Shown: positions 1 through 6,552, counted from the first letter of the stretch. The stretch: DNA of 12,615 nucleotides from an uncultured Clostridia bacterium (GCA_945988915.1 CAMFTS010000027.1:1-12615), one strand, 5' to 3'. Notes: generated by a model from the letters alone, not told the origin. A program made the numbers and translations.

Positions 1-297
1 TTGCAGATTCTTTCCTATTCGGAGATGTCGGGTATTCATCTTATTTCTGATATGGCTTGCAGAAATTTCTATTGCACAGGCCATTCCGAGTATGATTTTG
101 ATACGCTTGCAAAAGAATATTTCAGAGATAAGGGCAAGGGTTTAGATATTAAAATACCTTATAATTATTTCCCCGATGATGACCCCAAGAAAGTACCTAA
201 GCTTACCTGGCGCGGTGCAGGAAGCCTTTTGTTCCAGAATTGGCTTAACTATTTTGTTTACCAAAAAACACCGTACGATTTGAATTCTATTGAATGA
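1..297 (+). CDS. metA: Homoserine O-acyltransferase (MetA), C-terminal fragment cut by window edge
   Basis: MetA transfers an acyl group (succinyl or acetyl) to the hydroxyl of L-homoserine, the committed step of methionine synthesis in the cytoplasm. About 98 residues of a family of roughly 300 are visible, and the reading frame is open at base 1, so the true start lies to the left; the TTG at base 1 is simply an internal codon. The fragment contains the GHSEYD motif (visible residues 27-32), whose His and Glu correspond to the catalytic His235 and Glu237 of E. coli MetA. It also has the family's C-terminal signatures KEYFRD, PYNYFPDDDP and NWLNYFVYQKTPYDL. The residue that decides between acetyl-CoA and succinyl-CoA lies outside the window, so the acyl donor cannot be assigned. 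The gene is followed by its own terminator, so it is the last gene of its transcript. Confidence 0.93.
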   Translation: MQILSYSEMSGIHLISDMACRNFYCTGHSEYDFDTLAKEYFRDKGKGLDIKIPYNYFPDDDPKKVPKLTWRGAGSLLFQNWLNYFVYQKTPYDLNSIE

Positions 298-320
298 CTG
301 CATTAAAGTATTGCGAAATT

Positions 321-353
321 TAAGGGCGAACTGTGTTCGTCCTTATTCTTTTT
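321..353 (+). terminator. Rho-independent terminator of metA
   Basis: Bases 321-330 pair with 336-345 around a five-base loop (331-335). The 10-bp stem has one G-T wobble (326/340). It is followed directly by a T-rich run (346-353). It begins 23 bases after the metA stop codon, as expected for an intrinsic terminator. Confidence 0.85.
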
Positions 354-361
354 GCTGCCGT

Positions 362-380
362 TGCCGGACAAAATCCGGCA
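362..380. other. Short GC-rich hairpin between metA and the sigma factor gene
   Basis: TGCCGGA (362-368) and TCCGGCA (374-380) form a perfect 7-bp inverted repeat with a five-base loop. No T-run follows on the plus strand, so it is not a typical terminator. It lies upstream of the sigma gene's promoter candidate and could be a protein-binding site or a backup to the metA terminator. Its role is unknown. Confidence 0.4.
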
Positions 381-462
381 TATCCGCACAAGCAAAAATC
401 AGCAGTACTGACAAAACATACGAAAAGATTATAAAATCCGTGGGTTTTATTTTTATTTTGTG

Positions 463-468
463 TATAAT
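463..468 (+). promoter_or_regulatory. Candidate -10 element (TATAAT) for the sigma factor operon
   Basis: A perfect TATAAT lies 34 bases before the GTG start, in a T-rich stretch and preceded by TGTG. The region 16-17 bases upstream (about 440-446) matches TTGACA poorly, so any -35 element is weak. An autoregulatory ECF-type promoter could also be present, but I cannot recognise one without knowing the sigma factor's specificity. Confidence 0.5.
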
Positions 469-502
469 TAGATGTAACCGGACTAAGAGGGGAGGCGATG
501 CC

Positions 503-1045
503 GTGAAAGAGCAGGAAATAATTGAATTGTTGCTTCAAAAAAATGAAAAAGGAATGGATGCTTTATTAAAACACTACGGACCGCTTATCAGATATGTTAT
601 TGCTCCTGTTTTAAAGAATGAGCAAGACCGAGAGGACTGCCTTTCCGAAGTTGCAATGAAGGTATGGGAAAAAATTGAACAGTTTGACCGTCAGAAAGGC
701 AGTTGGAACGCTTGGCTGACAGCTGTTGCAAGAAATACAGCGCTGAACTTTTCAAGGAGTATTTCCCGTTATGACATTGCCGAAGAGCTTTCGGAGAATA
801 TCCCGTCACCGGAACTTAGCGCTGAAGAAGAAGTTATCAGACAAGAACAGCAGGAAGCGGTCAATCTGGCTTTGCGGCAGTTGTCTTCAAAGGAAAGAAT
901 GTTGTTTTACAGAAAATATTATTACTTGCAATCAACAGCACAAATTGCTTCGGAGCTGGGGATGACCGAGAGAGCGGTTGAGGGAAAACTTTACCGCTTG
1001 AAAAAACAGCTTAGGAATACGTTAGGGGGTGAAGTGCATGAGTAA
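503..1045 (+). CDS. ECF-type RNA polymerase sigma factor (sigma-70 family)
   Basis: A 180-residue two-domain sigma factor that would direct RNA polymerase to a specific promoter set. The N-terminal half has the region 2 pattern (ALLKHYGPLIRYV, then a DREDCLSEV-type segment and a FSWNAWL-like GSWNAWLTAVARNTALNF segment that fits the 2.3/2.4 helix). The C-terminal half has a region 4 helix-turn-helix (LRQLSSKERMLFY, then TAQIASELGMTERAVEGKLYRLKKQL). Length and the lack of regions 1 and 3 fit an ECF or ECF-like factor. The start is the GTG at 503, preceded by AGGGGAGG at 488-495 with seven-base spacing; the frame stays open further upstream, but no comparable ribosome site is seen there. It overlaps the next gene by eight bases, pointing to translational coupling with a membrane protein that probably controls it. 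Its target promoters and ECF subgroup cannot be told from this sequence. Confidence 0.88.
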   Translation: MKEQEIIELLLQKNEKGMDALLKHYGPLIRYVIAPVLKNEQDREDCLSEVAMKVWEKIEQFDRQKGSWNAWLTAVARNTALNFSRSISRYDIAEELSENIPSPELSAEEEVIRQEQQEAVNLALRQLSSKERMLFYRKYYYLQSTAQIASELGMTERAVEGKLYRLKKQLRNTLGGEVHE

Positions 1046-2582
1046 CGGAAAGTGGGAAGCTATGAGCGAAAAAGATTTTGATGCTATTCTCGAAAACAGT
1101 ATTAATGAAGTGCCTCCCGAAGACATTGTCGCAGAGGTGACACCATGGAAAAAATCAATGAACCGTATTCTTGTCGGTATAGCTCTTTCATCAATTACTC
1201 TGAACTTTTGGTGTCTTGATTATATTCTGCCTGCAATAGGAATAGTGCTTACACTGTTAGGCTTCCGGACTCTGCGCCGTGACAATAAATGGTTTGGATT
1301 TTGCCTGATTATAACAGTTATCAGAATGTCATACTTTGTCCCGACTTTGATTTTAAATACTACCGTTATTCAAAGTCAAATCGCTGATTCACCTATTAAA
1401 TCGGCACTGACTGTTGCCAATTCGGTGCTTTTGCTTGTTGAATATTTTTGCTTTTGGCTTGGATTGAGAACTGTGCAGAAAAAAGCAAATCTTACTCCCC
1501 GTGCCAACGGCGCATTAGCGTTGATGATTTGGTATATGCTTGTTTGCATACTTGCTTTTGCCCAATATGACGGATTTATTGTTCCGTGCGCCATGATTAT
1601 AGGATATATCTTCATCATACGCAGTATCTGTAAGCTGTCAAAGGAGCTTGATGAAGCCGGATATTCAATCCGTACCGTAAGTGTAAAGATTACAGACAGA
1701 TGTATTGTGCTTACCCTGACTTCAATACTTGTCATCGGCTGTGCTTTAGGTTGTATTTTCGGCAGCAGCTATCCTATGGAGTGGAGCACGGTTGATGTTT
1801 CAGAGCATAAAGAGGTTGCAAATATCAAGACAGAGCTGATAAAGCTCGGTTTCCCTGAGTATGTCATAAATGATATCAGTTCAGAGGATATTGCGGCTTG
1901 TGACGGAGCGTTGCGGGTCGTTGTTGATGTCACTGATGAGAAAGTGAATGACGGCATAATAACATCGGATTATGAAAACGGAAATAAAGAGCAAAACAAG
2001 GCAGAAGATGAAAATACTCTGCGTATTACCGGTGTTGGAGTGAAGCTTCCCGGTGAGCGTGAACGGTGGATAATCTTCCATCATTTTCTATGGATAAACG
2101 CTTCGGACTTTGTCGGTACGGAGTCAATTCAGCTTTGGCCTGCGTATAAGAATATTTCACAGGGCTGGAATTCCGGCGGGGAAGTGACCGGTCGAGTCCT
2201 GTATGACGAGAACGGTAAAAGCTTTTCATCTCCGTATTATTCGCTTGGAAATCAAACATTTTCCTCTGACAGTATCTTTTTCGGGCAGCAGACAAGCACC
2301 GATGTATTTGCCGCTTTTTCCATGCCTGCAAAAGGAAATAATTACCGAGGATATCTCGCTTATCTTGTCGAGGAGAATCAGTACGGTTATATCATAGACA
2401 GTTGGGTTAACTACACGCATCAGAAAAGCCTACTTCAGTATCCTGCTATGACTGCAATGGAAAAGCGAATGACAAACAGCCTAAATGATGCAGGAGCATT
2501 TATTACAATTCAGGATGCACTTCAGTTCTTTCCGTCTGATGAGAATTCCGAAACGTTAAATCAGAAAACGGCAGAAAAATGA
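1038..2582 (+). CDS. Polytopic membrane protein paired with the sigma factor (candidate anti-sigma/sensor)
   Basis: A 514-residue protein starting at the ATG at 1038, which has GGGGGTG at 1024-1030 at a suitable distance; the GTG at 1029 lies inside that site and is less likely. Residues 1-42 are charged and soluble (SEKDFDAILENSI, then VPPEDIVAEVTPWKKSMNR). Six or seven hydrophobic segments follow (about 43-58, 62-78, 86-105, 122-142, 158-176, 178-196, 222-241). About 270 hydrophilic residues follow, with aromatic and Ser/Gly/Asn-rich stretches. With a cytoplasmic N-terminus and seven helices, the C-terminal domain would lie outside the membrane. The eight-base overlap with the sigma gene suggests that the short N-terminal segment binds the sigma factor while the outer domain senses a signal. 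This is inferred from position and topology; I recognise no named domain, and it lacks an obvious zinc-binding anti-sigma motif. An unrelated stress-response membrane protein is possible. Confidence 0.75.
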   Translation: MSNGKWEAMSEKDFDAILENSINEVPPEDIVAEVTPWKKSMNRILVGIALSSITLNFWCLDYILPAIGIVLTLLGFRTLRRDNKWFGFCLIITVIRMSYFVPTLILNTTVIQSQIADSPIKSALTVANSVLLLVEYFCFWLGLRTVQKKANLTPRANGALALMIWYMLVCILAFAQYDGFIVPCAMIIGYIFIIRSICKLSKELDEAGYSIRTVSVKITDRCIVLTLTSILVIGCALGCIFGSSYPMEWSTVDVSEHKEVANIKTELIKLGFPEYVINDISSEDIAACDGALRVVVDVTDEKVNDGIITSDYENGNKEQNKAEDENTLRITGVGVKLPGERERWIIFHHFLWINASDFVGTESIQLWPAYKNISQGWNSGGEVTGRVLYDENGKSFSSPYYSLGNQTFSSDSIFFGQQTSTDVFAAFSMPAKGNNYRGYLAYLVEENQYGYIIDSWVNYTHQKSLLQYPAMTAMEKRMTNSLNDAGAFITIQDALQFFPSDENSETLNQKTAEK

Positions 2583-2670
2583 TTTGGGATTCGGACGTCT
2601 TTGTAATTGAGCATGCTCTTCAATTCAAGACAATAATGACGCATATTTTTACAGCAAATCATTAAAAGTA
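2583..2670. other. Short intergenic stretch before the convergent terminator
   Basis: No gene is seen here. It contains a 10-bp palindrome, GAGCATGCTC (2609-2618), nested in a weaker AATTG/CAATT inverted repeat (2605-2625). No T-run follows and no function can be assigned. Confidence 0.4.
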
Positions 2671-2700
2671 AAACCGAGCAGCATTCAGGCTACTCGGTTT
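2671..2700. terminator. Bidirectional terminator between convergent operons
   Basis: AAACCGAG (2671-2678) pairs with CTCGGTTT (2693-2700). After one mismatch the stem continues with AGC/GCT around the loop ATTCAG (2683-2688). T-rich sequence follows on the plus strand, and on the minus strand the stem's own T-run is followed by TACTTTT. It sits between the membrane protein gene (+) and the Cys-rich gene (-), so it probably ends both transcripts. Confidence 0.8.
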
Positions 2701-2705
2701 TTATC

Positions 2706-2924
2706 TTATTTCAACTTTTCAATTATCTTTTCGTAATTCTCTTGCCGGTGTGGGAATATGCAATCAGAACAGTCTTTAATTCCGTTCTCAAGAACTTTAA
2801 AATTTCCGCCGCAATCTTCTTTTAAATAAAGCGGGCAAAAGCAGAAAAGACAATTCAGCTTTTCTATACCCTTATGGCAAGGATAGTATTCACATTCTTT
2901 GTTTTCAAAAAACTTATAACTCAT
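2706..2924 (-). CDS. Small cysteine-rich protein (Cys-rich small domain family)
   Basis: A 72-residue protein with eight cysteines (residues 11, 16, 25, 28, 30, 38, 52, 55) and histidines at 17 and 59. The sequence (FFENKECEYYPCHKG, NCLFCFCPLY, CGGNF, NGIKDCSDCIFPHR) matches, from memory, the family known as Cysteine-rich small domain (PF04071), whose biochemical role is not established. The regular cysteine spacing suggests zinc or iron-sulfur binding. It is the last gene of the minus-strand operon, seven bases after the radical SAM gene, with AAGGA just before its ATG. Being next to a radical SAM enzyme suggests a partner, accessory or substrate role, but this is inference. There is no signal peptide, so it is probably cytoplasmic. 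Confidence 0.85.
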   Translation of the reverse strand: MSYKFFENKECEYYPCHKGIEKLNCLFCFCPLYLKEDCGGNFKVLENGIKDCSDCIFPHRQENYEKIIEKLK

Positions 2925-2931
2925 ATTATCC

Positions 2932-3546
2932 TTAATCCGCGGTGTATTCTCTCACACGAAGAGGAATACCCATTTTGTCGGAAAGCTTTTGACACTCTTT
3001 AATATCTTCTTTTGAAATTACATTGACTAAAGAGAATTTAACAGCAACATCATACTGCTTACATTCTTCTGCAAATTTTAATATTGCAGGGAATGCCTTG
3101 TCTTTAAATACGGGATGGCAGAGTGCTTCGTATTTTTCGCTTGTAGGAGCGTTAAGGGAAATTGAAACCGTATCCATCGCTTCACAGATTTCCTTTGCGG
3201 TAGGCTTTTTGTTCAGTAAATCCGAAAGACCGTTTGTATTAACTCTCAATCTGCACTGCGGAGCTTTCTCTCTTAAATAGTCTGCCGTCTTTAACAGATT
3301 GTCATAAGCGCAGGTCGGCTCGCCGTATCCGCAAAAAATTATTTCGCCTGTATATCCGCCGAAATCAAAGGCGTCGATTTCTGCCTTGATTTCATCAAAA
3401 GACGGACTGTGTCCCTCAAACCAAAGAGTATCGGCATCACCCACGCTGTCGCCGTTGTTGCGAATACAGAATTCGCATTTGCACGGACAGGCATTTGTAA
3501 TGTTGAGATAAATCTGGTCTTCAAATGTGTAAACTATGTTAGCCAT
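2932..3546 (-). CDS. Small radical SAM protein (resembles the TatD-linked radical SAM family)
   Basis: A 204-residue radical S-adenosylmethionine protein. The cluster-binding motif CxxxCxxC is at residues 20, 24 and 27 (CPCKCEFC), with an additional Cys22 between them. The SAM-binding glycine/glutamate motif is seen as FCGYGEPT (71-78), followed by RVNTNGL and VSISLNAP strand motifs. The sequence resembles, from memory, the family named TatD-associated radical SAM protein (TIGR04038), which is short and lacks a C-terminal SPASM or TRAM domain. No TatD nuclease is seen here; the neighbours are B6 transport and salvage genes upstream and a Cys-rich protein downstream. The ATG at 3546 has GGGAGAA upstream. 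The reaction and substrate are unknown. The protein appears full length for its family, with no truncation visible. Confidence 0.88.
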   Translation of the reverse strand: MANIVYTFEDQIYLNITNACPCKCEFCIRNNGDSVGDADTLWFEGHSPSFDEIKAEIDAFDFGGYTGEIIFCGYGEPTCAYDNLLKTADYLREKAPQCRLRVNTNGLSDLLNKKPTAKEICEAMDTVSISLNAPTSEKYEALCHPVFKDKAFPAILKFAEECKQYDVAVKFSLVNVISKEDIKECQKLSDKMGIPLRVREYTAD

Positions 3547-3561
3547 AATAAATTCTCCCGA

Positions 3562-4101
3562 TTATTTGAAAATTCTTGATTTAAAATTAATCTTATCAAG
3601 TGCAGCTGCCGCAAGGTAATAAATGATTGCGCTTCCTACCGCCTGAATTATGCTGAACGGTACAGAGGTCCAGGCAGACGCAAAAGAGTAGAGAATACCT
3701 TCGGCAATAAGATAGCCGAAAACGGTGATGAAACCTGAAACAACAGGCATAGGAGCTACAGCCTTGTTTAAAAGCTTGCTCGGGCTTTTTGTCACTTTTA
3801 ATGTGTATATAAGCGCAAAAGGCAAAGCGTTTAATGCTTTAATTACTGCTGTAAAAGGTGCCCAGACTGCTGCGCCTGCAAGCAAGTCGGCAATGAATCC
3901 TCCGATAGCGGCGGCAAGCATAGCATAGGGCAACGGAAGAATACAAGCGCTAAGGTAAATCATACTGTCACCGAAGTGCAGGTAGCCGTCGTTTATGCCG
4001 GTATTAAATTTAACAAATGCCGTCATAACTGAAATAATTGCGGCACACAATGCAGTTGCAACGACTAAATATAAGGTTTTTCTTTTGTTTGAATTATTCA
4101 T
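3562..4101 (-). CDS. ECF transporter S component, probably for vitamin B6 (pyridoxine)
   Basis: A 179-residue integral membrane protein with five or six hydrophobic segments. It looks like the substrate-binding S subunit of an energy-coupling factor transporter (TLYLVVATALCAAIISVMTAF, then a region with FGDSMIYLSACILPLPYAMLAAAIGGFIADL, as in many S components). S components capture a vitamin and dock on a shared EcfA-EcfA'-EcfT module, which is not encoded here. The start is the ATG at 4101, which overlaps the kinase stop codon by eight bases (ATGAATAA) and has GGAGATG upstream; a longer frame beginning inside the kinase gene is not needed. Coupling to pyridoxal kinase and to a PdxR-type regulator points to a B6 vitamer as substrate. 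Another S-component substrate is possible, since specificity cannot be read from the sequence alone. Confidence 0.85.
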   Translation of the reverse strand: MNNSNKRKTLYLVVATALCAAIISVMTAFVKFNTGINDGYLHFGDSMIYLSACILPLPYAMLAAAIGGFIADLLAGAAVWAPFTAVIKALNALPFALIYTLKVTKSPSKLLNKAVAPMPVVSGFITVFGYLIAEGILYSFASAWTSVPFSIIQAVGSAIIYYLAAAALDKINFKSRIFK

Positions 4102-4930
4102 TAGTAAGCATCTCCAAACATTTTTCAAAATTGACTCCGTCGTTTCGGTCGGTACCTTCACGGAATGAACTTTTTATTGATTTTTCAAGAAATTTTGTTG
4201 CAAGCTCAATGGCATAAACAAGGCTCGTGCCTTTTGCAACTTCAGCGCTGATAACACTTGCAAATAAATCACCGGTGCCTGAATAACTGCCTCCGAATAT
4301 CTCTGAACGAGCAACTGAAATGCCGTCCTTTTCTACAAGTATATTGCAAATACTTCCGGAGGTGACGACGCCTGTAACGATAATTGACCTTAAATTATCG
4401 GACAGCAGAACTTTGGCAATATCGGCAACATAATTCAAATACAGGCTTTCGTCTTTTTTTGAAATGATTGTTTCGTAATTCGTTCCGGTAAGAATACAAA
4501 GCTCCGTAATATTCGGGGTTATAATATTTGCTTTCCGTGAAATCTCAACAACCTTTTTACACAGCTCTTTGGAATATGTGCCGTAGATTTTTCCGTCATC
4601 TGCCATAACGGGATCAACAATCAGTTTTGTGTTTTCGGTTTTAAAATCATCTATGAATTTTAAAATCAAATCCGCCTGCTTTGCAGAAGCTATGTATCCC
4701 GTCAGAATAGCATCGAATTTATGTCCGAGCTTTTTCCATTCGTCAACGTAGCTTTCAAGCTCGTCGGTGAGGTCTATACAATGATAGGATTTGTAACCGG
4801 TCTGATTTGAAAGTACGGCAGTAGGAAGAGGACAGCACTCAACGCCCAAAGCAGAAATAACAGGTATAGCCGCTGTCAGTGAACATCTGCCAAAGCCTGA
4901 AATATCATTTATTACGGCTATTTTTTTCAT
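4094..4930 (-). CDS. pdxK: Pyridoxal/pyridoxamine/pyridoxine kinase
   Basis: A 278-residue PfkB/ribokinase-superfamily enzyme that phosphorylates B6 vitamers with ATP, trapping them in the cytoplasm and feeding PLP formation. Visible motifs are the N-terminal VINDISGFGRCSL (residues 6-18), the substrate-loop region PLPTAVLSNQTGY (34-46), DPVMADDGKIY (106-116), TPNITE (138-143) and the catalytic anion-hole motif GTGD (218-221), with Asp221 the expected base. Start choice: the ATG at 4930 (MKKIAVIND) has GAGGTG five bases upstream, whereas the longer in-frame start at 4957 has none. It is the first gene of the minus-strand operon and overlaps the transporter gene by eight bases. The divergent PdxR-type gene suggests control by PLP level. 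The pdxY subtype, or a preference among pyridoxal, pyridoxamine and pyridoxine, cannot be excluded. Confidence 0.93.
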   Translation of the reverse strand: MKKIAVINDISGFGRCSLTAAIPVISALGVECCPLPTAVLSNQTGYKSYHCIDLTDELESYVDEWKKLGHKFDAILTGYIASAKQADLILKFIDDFKTENTKLIVDPVMADDGKIYGTYSKELCKKVVEISRKANIITPNITELCILTGTNYETIISKKDESLYLNYVADIAKVLLSDNLRSIIVTGVVTSGSICNILVEKDGISVARSEIFGGSYSGTGDLFASVISAEVAKGTSLVYAIELATKFLEKSIKSSFREGTDRNDGVNFEKCLEMLTNE

Positions 4931-4950
4931 TGCATCACCTCGAATTGCTA

Positions 4951-4979
4951 TTGCCAAATTCTGTGTTGTGATATATAAT
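4951..4979 (+). promoter_or_regulatory. Promoter of the PdxR-type regulator gene
   Basis: TTGCCA (4951-4956) and TATAAT (4974-4979) are separated by exactly 17 bases, a near-consensus housekeeping promoter. Transcription would start near 4986, about 50 bases before the ATG at 5037. Confidence 0.7.
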
Positions 4980-5003
4980 ACTCCTGAACTGTCACTAAAT
5001 AAA
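4975..5003 (-). promoter_or_regulatory. Weak candidate promoter of the pdxK operon
   Basis: On the minus strand TATTAT (4980-4975) is a good -10 match, with TTTATT (5003-4998) 17 bases upstream as a poor -35. The -10 overlaps the -10 of the divergent regulator promoter. A weak -35 would fit a promoter that needs an activator, but this is only a suggestion. Confidence 0.4.
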
Positions 5004-5010
5004 TAGACAG
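4989..5010. promoter_or_regulatory. Inverted repeat, candidate operator in the pdxK/pdxR divergent region
   Basis: CTGTC (4989-4993) and GACAG (5006-5010) form an inverted repeat around a 12-base AT-rich centre. It lies just downstream of the expected start of the regulator transcript and at the -35 side of the operon promoter candidate. Binding there could activate the operon while repressing the regulator. The arms are only five bases, so chance occurrence is possible. Confidence 0.4.
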
Positions 5011-5036
5011 ATTTAATAAATTTTTAGAGGTCAGTT

Positions 5037-6335
5037 ATGAAAAAAGACAAATTCCTTTATGATAAAATATACGAATACTATAAAGAACTTATCAGGTCGG
5101 GAAAGCTTGAGGAGGGTACGAAGCTTCCGTCAATAAGACAGTGCGCCGAACTTCAGGCGGTAAGCAAGACAACGGTTGAACAGGCTTATATCAATCTTTG
5201 TGACGACGGCTATTTAATACCGAAAAGCCAAAGCGGATACTATGTATCATATACAGGAAGATTAAGAGAAGAAAGAAAATCGGTTAAAAATAATAAAAGC
5301 TTGAAATATTCTTCGGACTATGCGTCAACCGGCGTTGATACTTCCGTTTTTGATCTGAGCCTTTGGACAAAATATGTTAAAAATGCTTTGCGCCAGGATT
5401 ACAGGCTCAAGGATTACGGCTTGCCTCAGGGTGAACGCGACTTACGGGAACAGATTGCAAAATATGTTACAAAAACAAGAAACTGTGTTTGCGACGAATC
5501 CAATATAGTAATAGGCGCGGGCGTACAATCCTTGCTTAATATTCTTTGCGCCTTGATTGACGGTGAAAGTAAAAATGTATATTTTAACGATATGTCCTAT
5601 AAGCAGGGAATAGCAGTATTCAAGGACAGAGATTATAAAATATGCAATGACATTGAAAGTGCGGATATTCTTTACATCTCACCGTCGCGTGCGACAAAAT
5701 GGGGAGATATTATGCCTATCGACGAACGCCACAGCCTTGTGAAATTCGCACATGAACACTCAAAGATGATAATTGAAGATGACTACGACAGTGAATTCCG
5801 CGACCTTAACCGACCTACTCCGTCTTTACAGGGACTCGACAGTGAAAATGTAGTATATGTCGGTACTTTTTCTAAATTGCTTTTGCCGTCACTTCGCATC
5901 AGCTATATGATTTTACCGACAGAACTGACTCGCAGATACAACGAAATCGGAGCATTGTACAACCAAACGGTTTCAATTCCCGACCAGATTGCACTGAAGA
6001 ACTATATCAGCGACGGACGGCTTTCTTCTCAGATAAAAAAAGCGAGAAAGCTATATACTCAAAAATCAAAGATTTTAACCGACGCACTTTTGAATGAGCT
6101 CGGAAAAAAGGCTGTAATTGAAAAAACTGCAACTCCTCTGTATGCAAGATGTAAAATAACAACCTCGATTTCATTAAATGAATTAACTCAAAGTCTTAAA
6201 AACTGCGAAGAACCTGTCAGAATCATTCCTGTAAGCGAGGGAAAAGGGGAAATTGTAATTGCATTTTCGGTTTCGGCCGTTAAAACAGAAAATATTGAGC
6301 CGGATATGAGAAAAATAGCAAAAATTCTTTTATAA
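5037..6335 (+). CDS. pdxR: MocR/GntR-family regulator with aminotransferase domain (PdxR type)
   Basis: A 432-residue fusion of a winged helix-turn-helix and a fold-type I aminotransferase-like domain. Residues 1-70 show the GntR helix-turn-helix (LPSIRQCAEL, VSKTTVEQAYINLCDDGYL, SGYYV). A linker follows to about 95, then the aminotransferase-like domain with YGLPQGERDLREQI (127-140), YISPSRATKWGDIMP (213-227), IIEDDYDSEFR (245-255) and FSK (278-280). Lys280 is the expected PLP-binding lysine and Arg287 a likely phosphate or carboxylate contact. Such proteins sense PLP and control B6 genes; the fold is used for ligand sensing rather than transamination. Divergence from pdxK and a transporter component strongly supports this. 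The ATG at 5037 has GAGGT five bases upstream. The pdxR name rests on context and similarity; some MocR proteins control other pathways. Confidence 0.88.
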   Translation: MKKDKFLYDKIYEYYKELIRSGKLEEGTKLPSIRQCAELQAVSKTTVEQAYINLCDDGYLIPKSQSGYYVSYTGRLREERKSVKNNKSLKYSSDYASTGVDTSVFDLSLWTKYVKNALRQDYRLKDYGLPQGERDLREQIAKYVTKTRNCVCDESNIVIGAGVQSLLNILCALIDGESKNVYFNDMSYKQGIAVFKDRDYKICNDIESADILYISPSRATKWGDIMPIDERHSLVKFAHEHSKMIIEDDYDSEFRDLNRPTPSLQGLDSENVVYVGTFSKLLLPSLRISYMILPTELTRRYNEIGALYNQTVSIPDQIALKNYISDGRLSSQIKKARKLYTQKSKILTDALLNELGKKAVIEKTATPLYARCKITTSISLNELTQSLKNCEEPVRIIPVSEGKGEIVIAFSVSAVKTENIEPDMRKIAKILL

Positions 6336-6343
6336 AGCAGTGA

Positions 6344-6371
6344 AAAATCTGTTTCATTTGAAACAGATTTT
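6344..6371 (+). terminator. Hairpin terminator after the regulator gene
   Basis: A perfect 12-bp stem (6344-6355 with 6360-6371) with loop ATTT lies nine bases after the stop codon. Its right arm ends in TTTT, but the T-run does not continue (CAAAT follows), so termination may be partial. The symmetric sequence has an A-run on its left side, which could also act on the minus strand. Confidence 0.65.
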
Positions 6372-6432
6372 CAAATATCATAGAATTATATGAAAAAAAC
6401 AGCGAAAATTGTTGCAAATCTAAAAAAAAAGA

Positions 6433-6461
6433 TAGATTTTTATTTGTATAGGTGATATAAT
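6433..6461 (+). promoter_or_regulatory. Extended -10 promoter of the hydrogenase operon
   Basis: TATAAT (6456-6461) preceded by TGA (6453-6455) gives a perfect extended -10 (TGnTATAAT). A poor -35 (TAGATT, 6433-6438) is 17 bases upstream, next to a nine-base A-run (6422-6430) that may act as an UP-like element. Transcription would start near 6468, giving an 85-nt leader. Confidence 0.65.
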
Positions 6462-6490
6462 CTCTTATATATGTTATAAGCATATGTATA

Positions 6491-6515
6491 GTGTCAAAGT
6501 ATGCGCTTTTGACAC
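6491..6515. promoter_or_regulatory. Perfect 8-bp inverted repeat in the hydrogenase leader, candidate operator or hairpin
   Basis: GTGTCAAA (6491-6498) and TTTGACAC (6508-6515) are perfect inverted repeats around a nine-base centre. The site lies about 23-47 bases downstream of the predicted transcription start and 37 bases before the hydC ATG. It does not match the Rex consensus that I recall (TTGTTAA-N4-TTAACAA). No T-run follows, so it is not a terminator. A roadblock repressor site or mRNA-stabilising hairpin is possible. Confidence 0.55.
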
Positions 6516-6552
6516 CGTGAATTCATTAATTATTTAAGGAGGAAATAGATAA

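Noticed and set aside
290..502. Upstream extension of the sigma factor frame to base 290
   Set aside because: The frame is open, but the extension covers the metA terminator and the TATAAT promoter candidate, and its amino acids (many Arg and Cys) do not look like a protein domain. The GTG at 503 has a strong ribosome site.
2605..2625. Palindrome near GAGCATGCTC as an operator or terminator
   Set aside because: It lies downstream of a gene and not upstream of any, has no T-run, and a far better terminator follows within 50 bases.
3023..3280. Plus-strand open frames across the radical SAM, S component, hydB and hydA genes
   Set aside because: They lie wholly within genes with clear family motifs, have no suitable ribosome sites and show no recognisable domains, so they are shadows.
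4102..4161. Longer start for the ECF S component inside pdxK
   Set aside because: The extra 20 residues are read out of frame from the kinase C-terminus. The ATG at 4101 overlaps the kinase stop in the usual coupled manner, has GGAGATG upstream and begins directly before the first membrane helix.
6422..6430. A-run upstream of the hydrogenase promoter as evidence of a mobile element or artefact
   Set aside because: It is a nine-base A-run in an AT-rich intergenic region with no flanking repeats; an UP-like promoter context explains it adequately.
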